A stretch of DNA of 64,000 nucleotides from Nitrosococcus wardiae (GTDB lineage: Bacteria; Pseudomonadota; Gammaproteobacteria; Nitrosococcales; Nitrosococcaceae): the NCBI RefSeq assembly GCF_004421105.1, contig NZ_CP038033.1, positions 2,065,659 to 2,129,658 of the forward strand, in the 5' to 3' direction. Numbering within the stretch: the stretch's first letter is position 1; each line of letters begins with the position of its first letter. The notes beneath the pieces are model-generated. The model saw nothing but the letters and a program-made list of their open reading frames with translations. It made no database searches and had not been told where the DNA came from. Shown piece after piece: positions 16,429 to 23,936 of this stretch. The position numbers and the translations under genes were made by a program.

Positions 16429-17106
16429 TTATTTAATTTCAAGCAGTTCGATATCAAAGATCAGTGTTTCATTGGGACCGATAAGGCGGCCGGCGCCCTG
16501 TGGACCGTAGGCGAGTTTAGGAGGGACAACGACCTCCCATTTGGACCCCACAGGCATTAACTGCAAAGCTTCTTGCCAACCTCTGATAACGCCATTGACT
16601 TTGAAAGTGACTGGCTGACCCCGTTGATAAGAGCTGTCGAACTCTGTGCCATCAATTAGCGTGCCACGGTAGTTCACCACCACCGTGTCGTCAGCGGCGG
16701 GCTTTTCACCTTCACCCTGCCGGATGATGCGGTATTGCAGCCCGCTGTCAAGTTCGACTACCCCTTGCTTTTCCTTATTGGCTTTGAGGAAGTCTTCTCC
16801 AGCAGATTTATTTTTTTCTGCCAGTTCGGTTCGCTGCTGTTGCTCTTGTTGTTGCATGGCCTCCATTGCTGCCTTCGCTTGCTCAGGAGAAAGTCGCGAG
16901 GGGGCTTGCTTAAGGGCATCTTCAATAGCGAGGATAAAAGCTTGCTTATCCAGCTCTATCTTTTGCTGTTGCAAATTTTGACCAATTTGATATCCGATAA
17001 TATAACTCAGTTTTTGAGTATCTGTTTCAAGCTCGTCCGCAGCGCTAGCCCCTGCAGTGAAGAACAAGATGAAGGCGGCGACCAGAAACAAGGCTCCCTT
17101 ACGCAT
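16429..17106 (-). CDS. FKBP-type peptidyl-prolyl isomerase, FkpA/Mip-like, periplasmic
   Basis: 225 residues. A signal peptide (MRKGALFLVAAFILFF, cleavage near ASA-AD) is followed by the alpha-helical dimerisation domain, here rich in Gln and Glu (MEAMQQQEQQQ) at about residues 30-115. The FKBP fold occupies about 120-225: VVNYRGTLIDGTEFDSSY, VIRGWQEALQLMPVGSKW, PPKLAYG and the final NETLIFDIELLEI. The aromatic and acidic residues of the FK506-binding pocket (Y, D, W, Y) are kept. It should accelerate proline isomerisation and act as a chaperone for envelope proteins. It is divergent from the DUF99 gene. Confidence 0.95.
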   Translation of the reverse strand: MRKGALFLVAAFILFFTAGASAADELETDTQKLSYIIGYQIGQNLQQQKIELDKQAFILAIEDALKQAPSRLSPEQAKAAMEAMQQQEQQQRTELAEKNKSAGEDFLKANKEKQGVVELDSGLQYRIIRQGEGEKPAADDTVVVNYRGTLIDGTEFDSSYQRGQPVTFKVNGVIRGWQEALQLMPVGSKWEVVVPPKLAYGPQGAGRLIGPNETLIFDIELLEIK

Positions 17107-17230
17107 ATTGATTCCTTAAATTAATTGAGAGGTTATTAGGTGGCCCGATAAATGCATTAAAAGGCCGGTGTACCTTCGCTTGGAGGCGAAAAGCCTGAAA
17201 TATTCGCATAAGTTTATATTTTAGTCCAAG

Positions 17231-17797
17231 ATGGTGCGGTCGTTGTCCCATGTCATTGGTTTCGATGATGCTCCTTTTCCAGCACAACACCGTGGGGATG
17301 TGCTGGTGGTAGGGGCGGTATATTCCGCAGAACGCCTTGATGGCGTATTGAGCGGTAAAGTGCGCCGCGACGGTATGAATGCAACCCGGACGCTGATCCG
17401 TTTAATCACAACTTCACGTTTTTTCTCTCACACCCAACTGCTGATGCTCCAGGGAATTGCCTTGGCCGGATTTAATGTTGTGGATTTGCACCGCCTTCAC
17501 CAAGCCACGGGTATTCCGGTGTTGGTCATCGCTCGACGGGCACCTAACTTTACTGCTATCAAGCAGGCGCTTTTGCATCGGGTCCCGGGAGGTCGACGCA
17601 AATGGGCGCTGATTGAGCAGGCCGGACCACCGGAGTCTGTCGCTGGCATTTATATCCAGCGGGTCGGCCTGACACTAGCTGTGGCGGAGGCAACAATCCG
17701 GCGTTTTGCCATCCATAGCGTTATTCCCGAGCCTCTGCGCACCGCCCACATTATCGCCGGAGGGGTTGTCGGAGGAGGAAGTCGGCAACGGGTGTGA
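17231..17797 (+). CDS. DUF99 (UPF0215) family protein, endonuclease V-like fold
   Basis: 188 residues from an ATG at 17231. Family features are the opening SHVIGFDDAPF (conserved Asp pair), GDVLVVGAVYSAERLDGVL, the central MLQGIALAGFNVVDLHRLH and the closing AHIIAGGVVGGGSRQRV. DUF99 proteins are best known from archaea and are related in fold to endonuclease V, with a proposed role in cleaving DNA at deaminated bases. In bacteria they are scattered. No repair gene lies beside it; neighbours are the FKBP gene (divergent) and, after a long dyad, the secreted-protein cluster. Function in this organism is unknown. Confidence 0.8.
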   Translation: MVRSLSHVIGFDDAPFPAQHRGDVLVVGAVYSAERLDGVLSGKVRRDGMNATRTLIRLITTSRFFSHTQLLMLQGIALAGFNVVDLHRLHQATGIPVLVIARRAPNFTAIKQALLHRVPGGRRKWALIEQAGPPESVAGIYIQRVGLTLAVAEATIRRFAIHSVIPEPLRTAHIIAGGVVGGGSRQRV

Positions 17798-17829
17798 TTT
17801 TTGTGCCTTCATATAAGTAACTTATTACC

Positions 17830-17886
17830 AAAACTGTGTCATTTAGCGTAACGGGTTATTAAAATTACGCTAAATGACACAGTTTT
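17830..17886. repeat. 22-bp perfect inverted repeat after the DUF99 gene
   Basis: Arms at 17830-17851 and 17865-17886 are exact complements over 22 positions, with a 13-base loop. The right arm ends in a short T-run (AGTTTTTG), compatible with a rho-independent terminator for the DUF99 gene. The arm includes ATTTAGCGTAA, close to the half-site of the dyad at 3698-3739. The rest of the 17798-18074 gap shows no gene. Confidence 0.8.
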
Positions 17887-18074
17887 TGCGCATCGGCCGA
17901 GTTCTATGCTTGTAAATGCATGTATTTTAAGTAAAATTATTTATGGAATGGTTATTGCACTCAGGTGGTTACTCTAACCGTATTTATAACGATGGTGAGT
18001 TTAGCTTTGTCGCCCACGGTTAAATTCTCTTAATGTTTTAGCATTTACGAGATTAACGATACGAGGAGGCTGTC

Positions 18075-18809
18075 TTGATAAAAAAAATAACCTTATTTGT
18101 TCTGCTTTTTGCTGTATACAGCGTTAGTTCCCTGGTGTTTGCCCATACCGTCATTAAGGATCAAGCTAATGAAGGAACCACCCTGTATACAGCTTTTGCC
18201 ATAGGGCATGGGTGCGGCTTTGAAGATAAAGATAGTCTTCCTGTCATTTCTCAGTCGGTGGTTTTCCCCAATGGCCCTAACTCTATTGTCACCCGTCTTG
18301 ATACCGAGGAAGCCATTAATTTAGGGGATGTGCTCATCGGCGGCGCCCATTCAAACGGCCTGATTAACCCCAAGGCGATTCAAGATATAAATGTTTTTAA
18401 TATGATCGAACAATTTAAGGATGAGACCGGCGTAGTAAGAGGTATTCACTATACCGATGGCGAGCTACAGGCCGATCTGGCAGGGGTTATCCCTTTTCGC
18501 GTCTCAGGAGTTACCTTTGTGGAAGAGTCCTGTGCCACCAAGGTAAGGGCCCGTATTGGGATAGCTAACTGGTGCCATGAGAGGGAAGGGGCGCGCCGGG
18601 TGGATGTATGGATAGGGAAATTGACTCCCGTATTTAATGACGAGCGAGTGGTTTCTGTAGGCTTTTGGCCCACTTTGACCATTAACCGGGATTTAGCGGC
18701 TAATCCCTTACCCGAAGACTGCGGCGAGGGTTATGAAGTAGCGGTGGAACCTTCGGCGGAAGAAGTTGATCAATATCTGCCCATGTCGGGGTTTATTTCC
18801 GGGCTCTAG
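18075..18809 (+). CDS. Secreted protein with predicted N-terminal His, YcnI-like (putative copper binding)
   Basis: 244 residues from a TTG start at 18075, supported by a strong ribosome site (GAGGAGG) and the immediate signal peptide MIKKITLFVLLFAVYSVSS. Cleavage after LVFA would leave mature HTVIKDQANEG, that is an N-terminal histidine. The next segment (TTLYTAFAIGHGC) resembles the start of YcnI/DUF1775 proteins, which bind copper through an N-terminal histidine brace. Four Cys (GHGC, EESC, NWCH, EDCG) could form disulfides, fitting the TlpA-like thioredoxin encoded downstream. The C-terminal half has no match I recognise. Copper binding is inference. It heads a run of same-strand envelope genes up to apbE. 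Confidence 0.7.
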   Translation: MIKKITLFVLLFAVYSVSSLVFAHTVIKDQANEGTTLYTAFAIGHGCGFEDKDSLPVISQSVVFPNGPNSIVTRLDTEEAINLGDVLIGGAHSNGLINPKAIQDINVFNMIEQFKDETGVVRGIHYTDGELQADLAGVIPFRVSGVTFVEESCATKVRARIGIANWCHEREGARRVDVWIGKLTPVFNDERVVSVGFWPTLTINRDLAANPLPEDCGEGYEVAVEPSAEEVDQYLPMSGFISGL

Positions 18810-18832
18810 GTAGATTTGTAAAGGGTAAGGTT

Positions 18833-18855
18833 CGCGAGGCGCATAGCGCCTCGCG
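18833..18855. repeat. 10-bp GC-rich hairpin
   Basis: CGCGAGGCGC (18833-18842) and GCGCCTCGCG (18846-18855) form a perfect stem with a 3-base ATA loop, 23 bases after the preceding stop codon. No T-run follows. It may be an intercistronic mRNA-stabilising structure or a weak terminator. Confidence 0.65.
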
Positions 18856-18932
18856 CTCGCTTAACAGTGGGCCATTGGGATGCTTGAGTTAAAATCCTTT
18901 TTCCTAAACTTTTCTGACGTTCGGGGGTTGAG

Positions 18933-19826
18933 ATGCCTGTGGGTAAATTTTTACTATTAATCCCACTCTTTTTTATCCACTCCTTTCTCTTTGCAGGCGA
19001 GACTTTTCATGATCGGAGCCAAAAACTTGAATCCATCTCCAGAAACGATGGTGGTTTGCATTTAGAAGTAGAGCAAGCACCGTTAGAGCAGATATTTAGA
19101 ATCATTGAAAATGAAACCGGCATTCGGTTACATGCTTCTCCCATGCCTCAAAAATGGGTGACGGCAACTTGCGCAGGCGCAACTCTGGAGGTGCTAAAAT
19201 GCGTCCTAGGTAAAGAAGCTAATCTCATTTATCGGTACGCGGACAAGTTATCCACAGATAATCCAACGCCCCGGCTGCAAGATGTGTGGGTGCTGAGTTC
19301 AAATCCAAGTAAGCATCGGTTGCCCCGGGAGACGGATCATCAAATTATTTGCGGCGCTACAGAACATTCTAATAATCCTATTCAGCATGAGCGGCAGTCG
19401 GTGTCTGAGGAAGAGCAAATAGCCCTATCCAGTTTGAAGCAAAATGAAAGGGAAAAGCTTTCAGCGCTTGCCCGATTATCACCCAATCCCACACAGCGGG
19501 AGGAGGCCTTATCTCGCCTTGCGCTTGTAGATGAAGCTGATGATGAGAGCATCAGAAATATTCTGACGGAGGCTTTAGGAGATCGAAACCCAAATGTCAG
19601 GGCGCAGGCTGTGTCCGGGCTCGTTCGGCGTAATGATCCTGAAAAGGACGATGTATTACGAGAAGCCTTGCATGACAGTGATGTGGGGGTGCGGTTGATG
19701 GCGGTTAGCAATGCGGGAGAGGATATGGCTTTACTTGAAGCGGCGCTCCATGATACGGATAAGATAGTGAGAGATTTAGCTAATATGAAGCTTGATCAAA
19801 TTTTGCGGGAAAATCCACGTCAATAG
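18933..19826 (+). CDS. Secreted protein with secretin-like N-terminal domain and HEAT repeats
   Basis: 297 residues with a signal peptide (MPVGKFLLLIPLFFIHSF, cleavage near LFAG). Residues about 40-100 (LHLEVEQAPLEQIFRIIENE, then GIRLHASPMPQKWVTA) look like the short secretin/TonB amino-terminal domain (STN), a periplasmic docking module. Residues about 165-290 are two to three HEAT-like repeats (ILTEALGDRNPNVRAQAVSG, VLREALHDSDVGVRLMAVSN). The middle is low in recognisable motifs. Such proteins usually act as scaffolds. It lies between two predicted secreted N-terminal-His proteins and is probably in one transcription unit with the next gene (27-base gap). Confidence 0.7.
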   Translation: MPVGKFLLLIPLFFIHSFLFAGETFHDRSQKLESISRNDGGLHLEVEQAPLEQIFRIIENETGIRLHASPMPQKWVTATCAGATLEVLKCVLGKEANLIYRYADKLSTDNPTPRLQDVWVLSSNPSKHRLPRETDHQIICGATEHSNNPIQHERQSVSEEEQIALSSLKQNEREKLSALARLSPNPTQREEALSRLALVDEADDESIRNILTEALGDRNPNVRAQAVSGLVRRNDPEKDDVLREALHDSDVGVRLMAVSNAGEDMALLEAALHDTDKIVRDLANMKLDQILRENPRQ

Positions 19827-19853
19827 GCGTAGCATGATAAGAGGAGAGAGTTT

Positions 19854-20312
19854 ATGAAAAATGTCAATAGGTTGGCCATCCCCTTTATGATGGCTGCCTT
19901 GGGATATGCTGTGAATGGGGCGGCCCATGATCAAGTCGGTGCCTTGGGCAATGAGGCGAGTGCCACTGATCACTACTTAATTATTTGCTCCACTGAGGCA
20001 GGGGAAGCCTCTGACGTGCTTGAGGTTCGAGTGTTTGATGCCACCGAAGCCCAGGGTGGAGGTAAAATAAGCGCAGTAGTCCAGAGGGAAACAGTGGTTA
20101 GAACCGCTTCAGATCCCTTTAGAGTGGATGAGCATTTCAACCATGACAAGAATTTTGGTCCCCTGACCTCTGTCTCCGGCGGAAACGGAGCTTATAATGT
20201 CATGGTGCATAAACTTAAAGATGGCCCTAAAAGTTATTTACTTGAATACCATTGCAAGACAAATTCTGGCATCCACACGGGTACGTCATTGACGGTTTTA
20301 CAAGATCAGTAA
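19854..20312 (+). CDS. Small secreted protein with predicted N-terminal His
   Basis: 152 residues with a ribosome site (GAGGAGAG) close before the ATG. The signal peptide MKNVNRLAIPFMMAALGYAV ends NGAA; cleavage there would leave mature HDQVGALGNEASATDHY. Three Cys are visible overall (IICS, YHCK and none free in the signal), so one disulfide is possible. Six or more further His are spread through the mature chain, including EHFNHDKNF. The body reads as a beta-rich domain. I recognise no named family; similar short AHDQ-type secreted proteins are, from memory, seen in methane and ammonia oxidisers. A metal-binding role is inference from the terminal His and the neighbours. Confidence 0.65.
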   Translation: MKNVNRLAIPFMMAALGYAVNGAAHDQVGALGNEASATDHYLIICSTEAGEASDVLEVRVFDATEAQGGGKISAVVQRETVVRTASDPFRVDEHFNHDKNFGPLTSVSGGNGAYNVMVHKLKDGPKSYLLEYHCKTNSGIHTGTSLTVLQDQ

Positions 20313-20421
20313 TAATGGTCTGTTGTGCTTATCTATGGTTATTAAAGGATTTCAGTGAGCTTTCTTCCTGAGAGGGAGAGAACTCAGGGGCTATCCTAAA
20401 AATTAGAGTTTTAATAGCGTT

Positions 20422-20937
20422 ATGAATAAACTAAGACCGGCTCTTTTCTGCTTACTACTAGCTACTATTCCGCTGCAAACGCTTGCCATCTCTGAAATAA
20501 AACGGGAGGCACCCAACTGCACTTTAAATACCTTGGGTGCAGCAGAACAGATCACTATTCAGCAATGGCAAGGAAAAGTTATTTATGTGGACTTTTGGGC
20601 TTCTTGGTGCCCCCCCTGTGTAAAATCATTTCCATTCTTAAATAATCTGTACCAACATTTTAGTGACGAGGGACTGCAGGTCTTGGGGGTCAATCTTGAT
20701 GAGAAATTAAGCGATGCCGAAGATTTTCTAGCGAAATTTCCTACCCACTTTGATATTGTCATTGATCCAGATCAAGAGTGTGCTCAATTATTCGATGTCC
20801 AAGCCATGCCTTCTTCTTTTCTGGTTGATCGGAACGGAATGATCCGTTATGTCCACAAGGGATTTAGATCCGGGGATGTTGAAAAACTGCGGGCACAGAT
20901 CCAAAAGCTTTTAAAAGAAGAAGCGGCTAACTCTTAA
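20422..20937 (+). CDS. TlpA/ResA-like thioredoxin-family protein
   Basis: 171 residues with a signal peptide (MNKLRPALFCLLLATIPLQ, cleavage near TLA), so periplasmic. The thioredoxin fold shows VDFWASWCPPCVKSFPFL with the redox-active CPPC pair near residue 59 and the cis-Pro loop AMPSSFLVD near 130. An extra Cys pair member occurs in APNCTLN and DQECAQ. TlpA-like proteins reduce Cys of copper chaperones, CuA centres or cytochromes c. Genes of this type are regularly found beside DUF4266/DUF3570/apbE, as here, where the DUF4266 lipoprotein starts 128 bases further on. Confidence 0.92.
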   Translation: MNKLRPALFCLLLATIPLQTLAISEIKREAPNCTLNTLGAAEQITIQQWQGKVIYVDFWASWCPPCVKSFPFLNNLYQHFSDEGLQVLGVNLDEKLSDAEDFLAKFPTHFDIVIDPDQECAQLFDVQAMPSSFLVDRNGMIRYVHKGFRSGDVEKLRAQIQKLLKEEAANS

Positions 20938-21065
20938 TTTTTAGCATGGTTTATTGTCTGTCTTTCCTGCCCTGTTCGATAATTTTTCTGCATTAATAAC
21001 AACACTTTGCCAAACGCCAAAATTTGTTTCAGTGCGCTTCGGCTTTGAAGAGAAATACAGCAATA

Positions 21066-21311
21066 ATGAGAAGCAAGCGAATAACCAAGACAAAAATAAT
21101 AAAAATAATAAGCACGCTATTATTATTTTTGGCGGTAGGGTTGTCAGGTTGCGCCTCGGTGGCTCCCTGGGAGCGGGGCAACCTGGCTAAGCCCCATATG
21201 GCCCTAGACCCCCATCCCATGCAGAGCGGTTTGCGTGCCCATGGCTACAATAGCCGCGAGGCGGCTGCCGGCAGTGGTTCTGCTGAAGGGGCGGGGTGTG
21301 GCTGCTATTAA
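21066..21311 (+). CDS. DUF4266 lipoprotein
   Basis: 81 residues from the ATG at 21066. A basic N-terminus (MRSKRITKTKIIK) and hydrophobic core end in the lipobox VGLSGC. The mature part is the DUF4266 signature: ASVAPWERGNLAKPHMALDP, then a Gly-rich ending GAGCGCY with two Cys. The MALDPHPM stretch contributes His and Met. This short lipoprotein is nearly always encoded directly before a DUF3570 protein, as here, where the two reading frames overlap by about 14 bases. Its function is unestablished; it may anchor or mature the barrel protein. Confidence 0.88.
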   Translation: MRSKRITKTKIIKIISTLLLFLAVGLSGCASVAPWERGNLAKPHMALDPHPMQSGLRAHGYNSREAAAGSGSAEGAGCGCY

Positions 21312-23856
21312 GCCGAAGCCTCTCGCCAAACCCTCCAAGTGCCGAGCCAGTTCTTCGTTATTGGCACTGACTTCCGCTGCACTGGCTTTACCTGGCTTAA
21401 TGTTGCCACCGGCCCATGCTGCTTTTGAGGGGGGGGAGTTCAATTCCCAATACGGCCGTTACGAGGAGGGCGGCAGCACTCAAAGCCAATTTCGGAATAA
21501 GGACAATGACATTCAGGTGGATAGTCTGGAAACCTCCGGCGAAATTGACCTCACTGACCGCTTGAGATTTCGGGCTAATTTTATTCAGGATACCTGGGTA
21601 GGGGCCACGCCCATCACTACGGCACCAGCCGCTACTGTCCGATTTAATCCCAATGCCCAAACCGGGGCGTCACCTTTCTTTGATCTCAGGGGAGGGGTAG
21701 TTAATTTTGATATCGACACGGGTCAGGGGTTGGCGACCATTCCAAGGACCTTTGAGTCTGTGATCACCGCTGAAACCGTGCATGTGATGGCCGAGGCCTC
21801 GCCGGAAACCCGCAAGCAGGGGGATTTCAATCTAGGCTACGAGTGGGATGAAGCGGCGCTGGACCTGGGCGGTGGTATTTCTCTGGAGGATGACTATGAA
21901 TCTCGCTATTTCAACCTGAGTGGGCGCTGGGATTTCAACCAGAAACTCACTACTTTGACGGGAGGGGTAGGCTACATTAATAGCACCATCAATGCCCTGC
22001 GCTTTCCATTCAGAGCGACGTCGGTTCCCGTCGATCCGGAGGGGGAAGTCAATCCCAATTTTCCCGATTGGTCGGTGAGGGTCGATGACCGGCGGACGGA
22101 TACTTCGGTCAATTTTGGTTTCACCCAGGTTGTAGACAAAAACTCAGTATTCAAGGCAGGCTTTGGTTATACCCATAGTTCAGGTTTTCTCTCAAATGCT
22201 TATAAGGAATCGGTATTTTTCGTTCCCTTAGAAACCCCTGGCATGACGTGGCTTTTTACCCGTTACGATAAACGCCCTGAGGAGCGGGATCAATTTAACT
22301 GGACTGCAGGCTATTCCCGTTACCTTGCTGGATTGGATGCCGCTTTGCACTTCAATTACAGTTTTTTTCACGACAACTGGGGAATTAACGCCCATACTTT
22401 TGATATTTCCTGGGGGCAACCCCTGGGTAGGGGGTGGACCATCACCCCCACAGTCAGATATTACAGCCAAAGTGCTGCGGACTTTTACAATCCCTTTTTT
22501 ATAGTCGATCAGGGGCCGCTTTCAGTAGAAGAGATTTTAGCCAACCAAAGCCAACTGCCTACTCCCGACCATTTTTCTAGTGACCATCGACTGTCCGCTT
22601 TTGGGGCCCTGAGTGGTGGAGTAACATTGAGTAAACAATTCGCCAAAGGGGTTACCCTGGAAGCAGGTTTTGAATATTATACCCACGCCGGTTCCTTAAA
22701 GTTGGGGGGAGGGGGGACTGGCGATTTTGCCGATTTCAACTATTTTTTGGCCAATGCGCTGCTGAGGGTGGATCTTTCGGCTCTCAACCATTCTGGCGGT
22801 GGTTACGGGGGGCATGTTCACCCGGTCGGTCATGAGGGGCACAGCGATTTTGCCCCCGCTGGAGTGATGTTCAGCCATATGCTGAGAACACCCGGCGAGT
22901 TTATGGTGGGTTACCGGTATAGCTATAGCCGCCACGGTGGCGACATGCTCCATGGCAGCCAAGCCGTCAATGATCTTGCTATTGTCAATAATGCCTGCAG
23001 GGACACACCCTGCCAGGTGACCTCGGAGCATATGAATATGCATATGCATATGCTTGATCTCATGTATGTGCCAACGGAGTGGTTGAATGTGATGCTGATG
23101 CCCATGTTTATGGATATGGACATGGGCTTGCGGGAGCTTGAGGGGGCCCCCCCTCCGGATCCGGATGCGGTTGGCGGGCACAGCCACGCCATCGAGGGGG
23201 GCGGCCATGCCACTGGTGGAGTGGGTGATACGAGATTGTTTGCGCTAGTTAAATTATTGGATTCTCCCCAGCATTATTTGCACCTGGGCTTAGGCGTCAG
23301 CGCCCCGACCGGTGACGTGGATATTAAAGTCGAGGGTATGGAAATCAACGAGAATAGCCCGGATTTTGGCAAACCCTTATTCCTTCACTATGGAATGCAG
23401 CTTGGCAGCGGTACCTGGGATTTCTTGCCTAGTCTGACCTACACTGGTGGGCTGGATCGCTGGTCTTGGGGCGGTCAGCTGAGCGGTACCGTGCGCTTGG
23501 AAAGCGAAAACTCCTCCGGTTTTGCCTTTGGCGATATATTTCAGGCCACCGCCTGGGGCGGTTATAGCCTGTTCAATTGGTTCTCTGCCTCGGTTCGAGG
23601 CATCTATACGGTACAAGGTGCAATTGAAGGTCAATTCGACGGACCCACTCCGAGTTCGGCGCCGGTAGATTTCCCGGATAATTACGGCGGGCGCTTCTGG
23701 GATGTGGGTTTTGGCCTCAATGCCTCTACTCTAGGAGGTGGGCTTAAGGGAAATCGATTGAGCTTCGAGTGGATACAGCCGATAAGGGATGATGTCAACG
23801 GCTTTCAACTGGAACGGGAGGGTACGCTGTTTGTCACTTGGGGTTTGGCGTTCTAA
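21298..23856 (+). CDS. DUF3570 protein fused to a second Met/His-rich outer-membrane barrel
   Basis: 852 residues if the GTG at 21298 is used; it follows a purine-rich stretch and yields AAIKPKPLAKPSK, then a signal-type segment ending PPAHA. Longer frames to 21235 would overlap the lipoprotein gene more. Residues about 45-490 are DUF3570, a predicted beta-barrel (many Tyr/Trp strands such as FRANFIQDTWVGATPITT). Residues about 500-852 look like a separate MetA-pathway-type transporter barrel. The joining part is dense in possible metal ligands: HVHPVGHEGH near 505, SEHMNMHMHML near 577, LMPMFMDMDMG near 600 and HSHAIEGGGHATGG near 627. The terminal residue is Phe, as in outer-membrane barrels. 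DUF3570 proteins are usually about half this length. Copper or other metal traffic is inference. Confidence 0.82.
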   Translation: MAAIKPKPLAKPSKCRASSSLLALTSAALALPGLMLPPAHAAFEGGEFNSQYGRYEEGGSTQSQFRNKDNDIQVDSLETSGEIDLTDRLRFRANFIQDTWVGATPITTAPAATVRFNPNAQTGASPFFDLRGGVVNFDIDTGQGLATIPRTFESVITAETVHVMAEASPETRKQGDFNLGYEWDEAALDLGGGISLEDDYESRYFNLSGRWDFNQKLTTLTGGVGYINSTINALRFPFRATSVPVDPEGEVNPNFPDWSVRVDDRRTDTSVNFGFTQVVDKNSVFKAGFGYTHSSGFLSNAYKESVFFVPLETPGMTWLFTRYDKRPEERDQFNWTAGYSRYLAGLDAALHFNYSFFHDNWGINAHTFDISWGQPLGRGWTITPTVRYYSQSAADFYNPFFIVDQGPLSVEEILANQSQLPTPDHFSSDHRLSAFGALSGGVTLSKQFAKGVTLEAGFEYYTHAGSLKLGGGGTGDFADFNYFLANALLRVDLSALNHSGGGYGGHVHPVGHEGHSDFAPAGVMFSHMLRTPGEFMVGYRYSYSRHGGDMLHGSQAVNDLAIVNNACRDTPCQVTSEHMNMHMHMLDLMYVPTEWLNVMLMPMFMDMDMGLRELEGAPPPDPDAVGGHSHAIEGGGHATGGVGDTRLFALVKLLDSPQHYLHLGLGVSAPTGDVDIKVEGMEINENSPDFGKPLFLHYGMQLGSGTWDFLPSLTYTGGLDRWSWGGQLSGTVRLESENSSGFAFGDIFQATAWGGYSLFNWFSASVRGIYTVQGAIEGQFDGPTPSSAPVDFPDNYGGRFWDVGFGLNASTLGGGLKGNRLSFEWIQPIRDDVNGFQLEREGTLFVTWGLAF

Positions 23857-23936
23857 TCAACAATGGAGTGAGCAGGGGGGCATTTTCTCTCTGGGATTCG
23901 GACTCCGGTTCTGGCGGCTGATTTTTTGGGGGTAGG

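Noticed and set aside
18833-18855. GC-rich hairpin as a CRISPR-like or REP repeat unit
   Set aside because: Single copy, no spacer array and no other copy seen in the window; kept only as a hairpin.
22696-23208. 170-codon minus-strand His-rich frame inside the DUF3570 gene
   Set aside because: The His/Met content is the antisense shadow of the CAT/ATG repeats in the barrel gene; there is no ribosome site or signal sequence.
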